From Leuctra nigra (Eukaryota; Arthropoda; Insecta; Plecoptera; Leuctridae): a DNA stretch of 64,000 bases. Position numbers and translations under genes: made by a program. Shown piece after piece: positions 1 through 10,300 of the stretch (position 1 is its first letter; every line of letters begins with the position of its first letter). The stretch lies in assembly GCA_934045905.1 (NCBI GenBank), contig OW203773.1, positions 19,765,246 to 19,829,245 on the forward strand. Reading direction: 5' to 3'. Below the pieces are notes generated by a model. The model worked only from the letters and a program-made list of their open reading frames with translations. It did no database searches and was not told the origin of the DNA.

Positions 1-237
1 ACTCAACAATTGGGCTCATATTTGTATCTTGACATTTAAATGTATAAGAACATAGGGAGTGGAATTTAATTAGACGAGGGGAGATTTCTCCATACTACAC
101 TTCTATATCAGTGTTCTAAAGTAAGTTATAAGAGTTTTTGCCACCTTCAATTTTTCTCCCATTTAAGAAGTCTATGCCGGATAAAATATTCGTCCACGGA
201 ACGAGTCTGACCCTATTGGTTTAATGTTCTTCAACAG
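1..237. other. Probable lectin intron, no further feature seen
   Basis: AT-rich sequence that ends in a usable 3' splice site (AG at 236-237) immediately before the first lectin exon. The upstream exons of the lectin gene, including start codon and signal peptide, must lie before the window. Confidence 0.5.
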
Positions 238-3200
238 ACTTGTCAACGACGAGGCGCTACATTGTCAGTGGCCAACTCCGCTGACCAGGCCGAAGACATC
301 AAGAAGATCATGATGGCCTACAACCTCGCTTCCATCCACACCGGATTCCATGACGTATTCACCGAGGCGGATTACGTCACGGTCTACGGTAGGTCGGGTC
401 GTCATTGGCAAACAGCTTGGAGGCAAGAGATTCTTCTTGCCCTATCTGGATTTTCTTAAAGTCATTTGCCCTGTATTACAAATGTTCCTAATAAGATTAC
501 ACTAAAGCACTCTTCCCTTAATGTTTTTTTATGAATTTCAGATAATAGCTACCCTTTCCAGATTAATTGACAAAATAGTAAATAATGGCACACACTGTAC
601 TTTAAGACCTCTCTGGTATACAACTCATAGTGTTAAATACGTTTATTTTATAATACATATCATATTTAACACTTTAGAGGTCGTACCATCATAGCCCATA
701 GGTCATGATGTACTCCAGTGTATGCCAGTATTTATTGAATTACGATTGAATTGGTCGTTATATTTTGCCTAATTTGTTTAAAAATGCTGCTTGTGTGAAG
801 ACAATTTTCAAAAAACGCGTTGAAGAACAGTGGGTTTCCTATTACATTACACAGGCCTCAACCACACTTCCTTAAAATTAAACAAAATACAAAATGATAC
901 TCTTCATGAGCATTCAAAAGGCATTCAAAAGGTTTTGGGCTTCCTGCAGACCCCGAAATGACCAAATATGCAATGATTTGTGGTCAGGAGGAGCCCTTTC
1001 TAGACCATTTTTATAAAAATCCGTTTCAGTACTGAATCTAAATTTCTTAATGTGAATAGCAAGCCGTAATGGCGGCCGTGTACTACCGTAGTCAAGTAAA
1101 CGTATACCTAAACATGTAATCAATATAATAATCAAAAAATGTGTATAATACGGCTGTAGATAAAAATAAATCAAGTTATTGAATTTTTATAATATTTACT
1201 ACTATTAAAAATTGTGTATTTGACATAATTTATACAATTTCAATAATGCAAAGAAGGAAGTCTTGCCATTGACAGAGCAGTGTTCAAGTGAACGACCAAT
1301 GAACGACGTGAACGACGAAACGTCAGAAATATTCTTAACTTGAACGAACTTATAGAACGGAACGCATGATGTGCATGCAAGGGAATTAAGATCCTTGCAT
1401 GAACAGCTTTCTAACGAACATCTTACATCAGGCGACTCGCTCCGCCATTACTATGGTCAGAACTCCGCCTGGGCTCCGAGCTTCCCTCGCGGCGGATCCA
1501 GATACAACTGCGGAGGCTTCTCATTGTCCGGCTTCATGGATGTGGACTGCGCAGACGCACTACCCTTCATTTGCGGAGATTTGGCGAGGATCGTCGATCG
1601 CAAATATCCGTGAGTAAAACTATCGGCACTTCTGCCCAACGGCTGGTGTGTTGGATACCTCGGTTCTCGTCAGATCACCGAGGTTAAGCAACATTGAGCG
1701 AGGTCAGCGGTTGGATGGGTGACCATTCTACTCTGTCCTGCCAGTTGCTGCCGTTGGGCCAGAGAGACTAAGGTGTTTGGGGGTTAGTGTGAAGACCACC
1801 CTCCACCTGTTATCAGTCTCTCGACGGCGCGGGTTGTGGAGGCCCGTGCTGTGAATGTCACACCGTCCTTCGGATGGGACGTTAAGCTCTCCTCCCTTCT
1901 CTATAATACTTCCTCGGCTCAGGAGGCCAAGTATTGAAACATTCAGGACGCAAACGCTCCCGGACGTTCAATAAGTACCGTTCACTTAAGAATGACGACC
2001 TTGTAATCTACTGTCAACTGCTAAGCTTAATTTTGAAGAATGTATAATATCTGTAATAATTTATAAGTGAATAACTTGTTTCCAATAGATTGCTGGATGA
2101 CAATCATATAAGTGGCTTGACTTTATGTTTCAATGTCGATCATTCTTACGGTACTTATTTACGTCCGAGAGCGTTTGCGTCCTGAAAGCGTAAGTTTCAA
2201 GACTCGGCCTCCAGGTTAAACCACAATCGTCTCTCTCTTCGCTTCCAGACCTGGGTTTGGCTACGAGTACATCCGTGGCCTGGGCTATTACAAGTACTAC
2301 AAGAGCACTGCGCCGTGGACTGTGGCCGAGAAGACTTGTCGGTCTGAAGGGGCCCATCTCGTGGTCCTGAACTCCCCCAACGAGGCCAACGCTCTGGTCG
2401 CCAAGTTCACGCCAGGCAAGGAACTGACCAGCTGGGTGGGAGTTCACCGCTTTCTGGGCGGAGACTACGACTTCGTGACGCTTCTAGGTGAGTCGGAGGA
2501 TATTCCATGAAGGCGTGACGAGGGAAATGTCAACGTATATCTTCATTTCATCGAGCATTTGAGTCTCAAGATTAGAACTAGTTTCGTGTCTTCAGTCTCA
2601 TACCTTGGACTCACTCAGCAATTTATTCCAAAACCTCAACAATGAGGTTGGGCAATGTTTAAGTGACAGGTTCGGTTGCAAATATATCTGGCATCATCAG
2701 GTAATGTCAGTGATACCACACCGTAACATGGCTGAGTGGTAACGCTCTGAACCTGTATTCTCGTCCTTCCATGACTGTTTTTTCCGTGGTTTCCCTCAGT
2801 CGACAAGCAAATGTTGGGAAGGGTCCCTACTAATATGCCACGACCGCCTCCTTCCCACCGTCCATCCTCACCTACTCTTCATCATCATCTCCCAATCATC
2901 ATCATAATCATTCATCCGTCGCCATTAGCCTCGCTGCAGAACAGTGCGACGTTAAACACCACTAAAAGAAAAAGTGACGCCAATATTTTTAGAGTCCGCA
3001 CAAGAACATTTCAATAAATGTGCTGTATACCTTGTTGATGGCAACAGGGACCCTATTCTACAACATTTTCCCAATTCCATTCTGATGGAATCCGGTCACG
3101 GCCATAAGGATTAACATTGTATGCAATCGAATTCCAATGGAATTAGGAATTTAAAAGTTTTAGAATAGGGTCCCAGTTTACATAACTATCAATATAAACG

Positions 3201-3433
3201 GATGTTGCTTCGGACACTTGGATCTGGGCGTAAAGCAGTGATGAAATGATGTTCTCCGTCAAACAGGTGGAATGTACAACTCCACCGGCTACATCAGATG
3301 GATGGACAAACAACCTGCCGGCAACTACAAGACCTTCCAAGTCGCCCTCTACTTTCAATCCACTACTCGACCGTACGGCTTCGCGTCCGCCGGGGTCAGC
3401 AGCGGCACACCCTTCATCTGCGAGGTCGTCTAG
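238..3433 (+). CDS. C-type lectin with two tandem CTLDs, 5' end missing
   Basis: Four exons join in one frame: 238-388, 1432-1609, 2249-2487 and 3267-3433 (TAG at 3431-3433). They encode 244 visible residues. Donors are GTAGGT, GTGAGT and GTGAGT, and phases 1, 2 and 1 match across every junction. The first CTLD begins at a Cys followed by a GATLSV stretch and ends with an NCGG...DVDC...PFIC pattern. The second runs from GYYKYYK through EKTC, EGAHLVVLNS and SWVGVH to PFICEVV. Tandem-CTLD lectins of this kind are known in insects (immulectin-type hemolymph lectins) as secreted pattern-recognition proteins. The second domain shows no inner cysteine pair and has QPAGN where a QPD or EPN sugar-binding triplet would sit, so calcium-dependent sugar binding by it is doubtful. 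The gene converges on the DNAI7-like gene. The family call is firm; the ligand is unknown. Confidence 0.88.
1040..1350 (-). repeat. Dispersed repeat, inverted copy of 40690-41010
   Basis: About 300 bp, including CTACCGTAGTCAAGT and AATACGGCTGTAGATAAAA, matches the reverse complement of 40690-41010 with scattered substitutions. It lies in lectin intron 1. No coding capacity or terminal repeats were recognised. The rest of intron 1 (389-1039) shows nothing recognisable. Confidence 0.7.
1628..1895 (+). mobile_element. 5S rRNA-derived SINE
   Basis: The head at 1635-1762 reads like a diverged 5S rRNA: a GGTTCTCGTC...GATCACCGA...GTTAAGCA block, a GGTTGGATGGGTGACC block (the 5S pol III internal promoter region), and GCCAACGG-like ends. 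A body with GGATGGGACGTTAAG at about 1873-1887 follows. This arrangement is that of 5S-headed (SINE3-type) retroposons rather than a functional 5S gene. It lies in lectin intron 2. Confidence 0.75.
1918..2218. repeat. Foldback repeat with arms of about 78 bp
   Basis: 1920-1998 and 2138-2218 are inverted copies sharing AGGACGCAAACGCTC and AATAAGTACCG, separated by about 140 bp. They could fold into a long hairpin within lectin intron 2. Confidence 0.7.
2722..2963 (+). mobile_element. tRNA-derived SINE, long copy
   Basis: Starts with a tRNA A-box-like TGGCTGAGTGGTAACGC. It continues through the family body (CCACGACCGCCTCCTTCCC, then CATCATCATCTCCC) and ends at GTGCGACGTTAAACACCAC. The same body recurs at 15801-15995, 16135-16250, 20365-20445 and 25050-25272. 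It lies in lectin intron 3. Confidence 0.8.
3047..3174. mobile_element. Small MITE
   Basis: About 128 bp bounded by inverted GGGACCCTATTCTA and TAGAATAGGGTCCC, with further internal inverted GGAATT motifs. It lies in lectin intron 3, upstream of the last exon. Confidence 0.7.
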
Positions 3434-3577
3434 GCGCAGAGGTCGTTAACATCGACCATGGACCAGCACTCGGGGGACGTTATCTTTTAAACTTTCCTTC
3501 ATATGCGAGGTCGTCTAGGCGCAGAGGTCGTTAACATCGATCAGCACTCGGGGGACGTTATTCTTTTAAACTTTCAA
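3413..3577 (+). repeat. Tandem duplication across the lectin stop codon
   Basis: A block of about 85 bp beginning at CATCTGCGAGGTCGTCTAG is repeated directly downstream from about 3500 with a small internal deletion and a few substitutions. The first copy supplies the real stop (TAG 3431-3433). The second sits in the 3' UTR and repeats the terminal ICEVV-like codons and the stop. Confidence 0.8.
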
Positions 3578-4392
3578 ACGACAATACACTTCAAGCTACA
3601 GTATTTACCATCTAAATTGGTTCAAATTCAAACTCAAATTCATATTTATGTATTAAATAGGTAACTTAGAAATAAGAACGTGGTGCACATAATTCATAGT
3701 CTACTCACATGAACACTTTGGTGGTTACATAATGTACTGTTATGTTGATTTAGCGTAGATCCTGACGACCAGTCAACGTCCTTTGGAAGTTCAAGCGGGA
3801 GAGGAGTTTTAAACCTTTTTTTGATTACTAATAAAATTCATTCATGCAACTACCATGTTTATTCTCACCTAGTTCATACTGCAATGATTCCACAAGCCAC
3901 ACGCTATCCTTGTTCTGTTTATTGATAAAGTCTATCATCTTCTGATATCTCTCTCTTACATACGCCATTGGCGACTTCCTATCCACTACTCGACCTTCCT
4001 TCTGCATGCAACTTATACCTATATAACCTACTATTATGGGCCTCTTTATTCGAGAAAATAAGGAACACGACTGACCTCTGGTGGATTCTTTGGTACTTAC
4101 TAGCCATAAGGGGGAAAATGAAGGATATTACGGGGATATTTATATATATAAATTATATTAAATTTGCTTTAGTTGTTTGTAATGGCTGAAAAAGTAAACT
4201 TGTAACTAAATTTAAATTGCAATTGTTCTCCTTTTTCACTGCCCTATGGAAACACGAACTTCAAAATAAAAAACGGCATCTAAAAAGTTTCCTGCCAGAA
4301 GTGGCTCCATCACGTATCGCTTATTTGTTCGAATATGTGGGCCTCCTTCCTACGCACTAATTAATGTAAGTTGCACGGACTGTCGGACTCAC
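3578..4392. other. Convergent intergenic space
   Basis: Region between the lectin 3' end and the last recognised DNAI7-like exon. Apart from the putative minus-strand exon at 3869-4001 it holds AT-rich sequence only. A CCACTACTCGACC stretch at about 3980 repeats 13 bp of the last lectin exon. Confidence 0.5.
3869..4001 (-). CDS. Putative orphan exon (uncertain)
   Basis: On the minus strand an open frame encodes about 44 residues (KEGRVVDRKSP, then YQKMIDFINKQNKDS, then WLVESLQYEL). It ends at a consensus donor, GTGAGA (3868-3863), in phase 1, and an AG acceptor at about 4002 would give phase 0 entry. It lies downstream of the last recognised DNAI7-like exon, but its incoming phase does not match that exon (phase 1) and I do not recognise it as CASC1 sequence. 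It could be a further exon of that gene after an unseen one, an exon of another gene, or chance. Confidence 0.3.
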
Positions 4393-7300
4393 CCACTAGC
4401 GCCCTGCTCGGCATTGGCGGCGGCTCGAACGACCTGGCCGTGTCGCTGAGATGGTCGTGCTTCACCCAGAGCGCGCGGATGCACAAGTAGGACTCCGACA
4501 GCGGGCTGGGCAGATGCAGGTGCAGTCCGAGGTCGGGGAACTCGCACTCGCTCTTGTGGCTGGAATACGAACCACAATCATAGAGGGCAGTTGTGTTGCC
4601 TAACCTTCTGCAAAGAGGTCAAAAAGCTGTTATTTGCATATCCATTCCGTTTAACCAATATCCACAAACTTGGCATGATCTCACTGACCTTCTTGTTGAT
4701 CTCTAATGCAGGAGGGTAGTCAACATCGGGCGCGTAAATAGGGGGTGGGGGAATAGTGGGATTATACCCCTCCTTACTCGGGGTCGAAATTGAGCCCCCC
4801 ATTCACCATACAAAATTGAGTGAAGAAGTGCCCGAGAATCACTTAAAAATTGTTTCAATTCGAAAAAATGCCCTGCGGGGCAATAATTGGAGGTGTTTTT
4901 GCTTTAGTTTGTGCATTTTAAAACCCCAGAATCACTTTTAACTGGCTTAAATTATAAAAACGCCCTGCGTGGCAGTCACTGGGGGGAGGGGGAGGGGGGG
5001 GGGGGGGGCTGCGGACCTCAGACCCCCTTCCGGGTGTCGCAATCCCCCCCCCCCCCCCCCCCCCCCCCCCCATGATGAAAGTATAGTTCCTACGCGCCTG
5101 GGCCCCAATTCTCGAAAAGTTATCACGTCATAAGTTATAATATGACGGTTTTTATATGACGAAAAGTCATAATTGAGCGAGCGAAGCGAGCGTCTCCTTT
5201 TGGCTCTTTTGGCACGGACCTCTGTTTTTTTTTTTGTTTTTGTTTTTGTTTTTGGCTGCTAATAGCCGATACACAGGTCGCACCGTTTCACCGATCGATC
5301 TGAAATTTTGCACACATGTAAAACCAACCTTCTCTGTTTGCAGACCCTAATTTTTTTGAAATCCATTCATTGGTTGAAATTTAATTAAACATCTCCTGAT
5401 AGGCTGAAAAATGAAAATAAACTTCGACAAATGTGATCGACCTTATATTTTGCATGGTTATTAGGACCAACATTGTCTCTTATTTTACAAATTTTCAGCC
5501 AAATCCTCCCATTGGTTAAAATTTAAAAAAATATTTCATGTGCTTTTTGAAATTTAATCCAGAACCGTTTGACCGATCAACTTAAAATTTTGTATGGTCA
5601 TCGGGTCCAACATTATCTGTATTTTTGACAATTTTCAGACTAAACTGTGTTTAAATTCAAAAGTTATCGACAGATTACGGATATTTTGCGTGTTGGCTAT
5701 CATATTTCTCGAATTTCATATTTCACGGAATCTTCGAATCTTCACTTCAAGGTTGTTAGAGCAGAAACTTTCAAACGTATTATGAAACTGATATGACCGT
5801 TTAACATTTTTTTGAACGATATCCTGTGATTTTTGGAAATTAACAAGGAATCGTTCAATCATAAAGGTTCAATCGATCAACTTAAAACTTGCGTGGTTAT
5901 TGGGACCAATATTTTAGGAATTGTTGGAGATTTTCATACAAGTCTGTGACGAAATTCAAGAATTATTGGCTTTTAAGGACATTTTCGATAAACATAATTT
6001 CGGTTCGAGGTGTTGCGCGTATCCGTGCTCGCTCATCAACGCGTTACTCAGAGCGTTTTCCTAGTATTAACATGGTGAGAGATAGGACAAACCTTCTTAT
6101 GACATCATAACTTGGAGTTATGACGTGATAACGGTATTGAGAATAGACCCCCCTGTTCAACACAGCAGCCACTGTGTCTTGCGGGTTGCGTGCTTCATCT
6201 TCTGGACCTGGCTGTACTCACCCTATGTCGGGCACGGGAGGGTCTAGAGGCACGGGCAGTGGCAGCAGCCCCCACAGATACAAGGTGAAGAAGTCGCAGG
6301 TGATGTTGTAGTCCACGACGTTCCACTCGGACATCTTCATGGCGGTGTCCACGTGACGTAGCAACAGGTAGGAGGCGTGGTCGATGCGCAGCTGCAGCTC
6401 GGCTCGCACGTCGTTGCGCAGCTGCGGGGAAGCGGAAGTGGACTGTATAGTTTGACGGCGATCACGTTTTAAATGAGTCCATGGTAAGTAGTTCTGAGAT
6501 AAATGTAAAAACTACATAAACTTAGTAGATATTTTAAAAAGAATGTAATAGTATTGATTCAAATACTGAAAAATATATGCTTGTAGACATGTATTGTTAG
6601 CAGAAATCAATTTCCGTGTAAAATAGGAAGCCAAGTCTTCTTACTTAAGAAAATCAACTCTGAAAAGGAGTGATAAAAAAAGAAGCCAAGTCAATGACAT
6701 TTCCAAATAATGTATCTTTACTTTGCAATAAAAAGTATAAACATCGAGAAATACTTTATAAAAAGGACATTAATTTTTTAAAGATTTTTTTTACAGAAAT
6801 CAAGTAGCTTGTTTATTTATTTATTTCCATCCCGTGTAGGTCACGGACTGATGCCCTTTCTACAAAATATGTACGTCTTTCTTCAATAATGCGATTTCCA
6901 CACTAAAGTTGATTTCATAATCGTGTGGACTAATGCCCTTACTTGAATAACTGATTCAAAAAAAGCTCAAAGAATTCTTCATCCAAAATTAGATACTATA
7001 CTATCATCAACTGAAAAATACAACGACCATGAATCGATTTTGGTGAAACATTGTTTTATGCACTCTTCATGGCAGCATTACAAACACGACAATATCAACA
7101 ACTAAACAACTTCAGCTGTAATGTATATATTTTAACTCATTACATCGCTATGAAAGCTGAGTGATTGAATCGGGATGTGCGAGTGTATTCACCTCCTTCC
7201 AGTCTTGCACATGCGCAGGTGTGTTGTCCAGAGGGTCGTCGATGAGCTCCTCCATGACGCCGAGGATCTACAGGCAGAGATGGGCAAAGATACTTGAAAA

Positions 7301-10300
7301 AAGTATCTAGATGGAAGATACAAGATAGTCTCAACTTCAGTATCTAAGATACAAGATAAAAGATGTTTTAGAAAATGTGAAAAGATAGAAGATAAAAGAT
7401 AGTTCATTTATGAAAGATACAAGATACAAGATACAAGATACTTTGATTTTTTTTATTAATTCATCGTAGATTATGAATGAGCAAAATTATAGAAAATCAA
7501 TAGCGACTGTAAATATAATATGATTTGCCTCAACATAAAAAATTATAAATTAAATAATTTCTTGAACAGATAGTAGATGTATAACCGTTGAATGGGGGCA
7601 AATAATACGAGGTTTATTACGAATACGATCAATCTCCAAAAACTGTACTACCTATATGAAAATAATTTTTTAACAATTTTATGATCAAATGAAACCGGAA
7701 ACCGAAGTGCCTGGTTTTGAAAGTTGCTTGTTTTAGAAGTCATCTCCTATCTTGTGTTCACATTTATTGCTGTTGCATTCAAGTCATAAATAATGGACAG
7801 ATAATATTTAGCTTCTACACAGAAATCAAAGAGGGAAAAGTAGTACGTAGTGTGACACGGTGTGACATTTTAAAAATATAAAATAATCAAATATAGGAAA
7901 AAAGTATCTTCTATCTTTTTGGAGAAAAAGATGGAAGATACTAACATAAATAGTATCTAGATGGAAGATGAAAGATAGTCACCACAAATGTATCTAGATA
8001 GAAGATAGAAGATACTATCTTCTATCTTAAGATAGTATCTAAGATACTTCCATCTAAGATAGTGCCCATCTCTTCAAGTCAATGTCATTACAACATCCAA
8101 GTCCGATGTCCAGGACTTGGAGAACTCAAGGTACACATAAAAATACGGAGGAAGCGGCTGACGTCCTCGTTTTATTCTTGAACACGGTTATATTATGATA
8201 AAGTGTAATGAGGCAAAGCTGTATTGATCAAATAAATAATAATGTTGATTATTATGGAAACTTGGTGAACATTACCTTCTTAGTTGGAAGTAGTGTTCAT
8301 AGTTTGCACGATCTTCTTTTGTTTTATATCAGCAATGCAAAATGATTTAATTTTCCATCTGAGGACGGACATTACGTTGGCACTTTGACGGGTCAGATGT
8401 ATAACTTTATTGAGGTAAATCGATTTATTTTTGTAATGTGAGTGATTCCTTTGCGTACTACAGATATCTCCGGTTCAAAACTCAAAAAAACAGAGAATCA
8501 CAGTTATTCTGCGTGCCATCAAGATGGTGACAGGCAACAATGAGATGTCATCACGTGCAAACTATGTTTGATGGTTTACCCCACTTTGATGTATCTAATA
8601 AGCAGTGAAAGAAGGAGGTTTATTTTAAATTCCCCGGGGGAAAAGCGCTGTGAATCCGGGCCCTGGAGGCTATAATTCTTGAGATTCACGCTTTTGAAAC
8701 CTTTTTACGTTTACATTGTATAAAACTGGAAACAGTTGACAACTATTGCTTAGCCTTCAACTTTTGAAAACGTACACGGTTTCAAAACGTGAAGCTAATC
8801 TAAATGTCCTTGTCGTCTAGTTTCACTTGATACGGGCTCACTGCACACTGGAGTGCTATCTTTCTAACATGGTGGTGACACCGTATCAATGGACCAATGG
8901 TGATGGGAGGAGTCAATGTAGAATAATAGTTTTCTTTACTCACACTGGAGCAGCACTGTCCATATAGTGGGAGAAAGAACCAATCAAATGTTGGGGGAAA
9001 GACAGTTGAAGTTCAAAATGGATCCATTTGCTATTTGATTACTATTGATTACTGTGCTGTCACAGCCTTCTTGACGGTCACGGCCCACATCCTTCTGTCA
9101 TCTGTTTCATTCGTGATGTCACATAGCAAGATAATGACTAGTGGTCCATTGATACCTACGACACGACAAGGAAATTTAGAATAGCCGCCATGTACTATGT
9201 CGTGATTTGAGACTCACTCCGAGCACCTCTCCCGTCTTCACCATCACGTCCTCGATGTGGACGTGCTTGAGGTCGAGCCGCCACACGTACAGATATGTGT
9301 TGACCTCGGACAGTGACGCGGGGTCGGGGAGGCCGTCACACTTCAAGTACTGCGTCCACTGCGACAGATATGCAGTATAAGACTTCCAATACTTCACCCA
9401 CTGCGACAGATCAGAAGTGATGGAGGAGGTGCGAGAATCCGAAAGTAACAAATTGTCTGATGATGATATGTAGCCACCATCCGTGATTGTATTTTTTAGA
9501 TATTTTATTTGTCTATTTTCGATTCGTCATTTAACTATTGATAATAACATGGATTGTTTCAGCAGCAGCCAATCCATTTCCATTCAATACGGATTTTCTT
9601 TTATTGATATGACAAAATGGAAGTCTTTCCTTTATAGAGGACTACTGAGTTTGAAATATTTGTGTATGTTTTCGAGCACACATCATTTAGTGCCAAGTGA
9701 GTGGAGCGATATTGGTGTCCCGCAGGGCACTGTCTTCGGGCCACTTCTGTTTATTATGCTTGTTCCAGGAACTGTAGCCGGATTTGCAGAAGACACGGTA
9801 AATATATTCAATATTATAACAAATGAAGGGTACATGGAAATAACTCTATAAGTCCTTTTTTTGAATAAATGTGTAATCTTTAAGTGATTTTTATGAGCTT
9901 TCAGAATATACCCTCAGTTTTTAGAAAATATTGCCACAAAGTCTTGAAAAAATCAATTGAAGAAATATCGTTTTGTATGGAAGATAGATACAAGTTTCAA
10001 CATAAAACCTCGTTTATCTCAGTTTCGTCTGAATGTGATTTATAACGATCTTCTGCATGTACCCTTCAAACCCCTCCCCTCACTGCGACATATTGGCAAC
10101 TACTTCCAGCTTAGAGGAATTAGTGGTGCCCAAAGCTTCCAGTACCTCCTCGTTGGCTCTCACTGCCAGCTCCTTGCGGAACATCTTCTGCTTGACCGAG
10201 TGGAACAGCGCAAGCGTCACCTCCAGCTGGACTTCTCTGATGGCCTGCTCCTCGACGTCACGCTTCGCCTTGGCCTCGGCGGCGATGCGTTCGGCTTCCA

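Noticed and set aside
1635..1762. Functional 5S rRNA gene
   Set aside because: Too many substitutions, weak end pairing, and a fused SINE body instead of a T-run terminator.
9483..9851. Long plus-strand frame as a host gene
   Set aside because: The GVPQGTVFGPLLF and GFAEDT blocks identify it as a deleted reverse transcriptase remnant, not a host gene.
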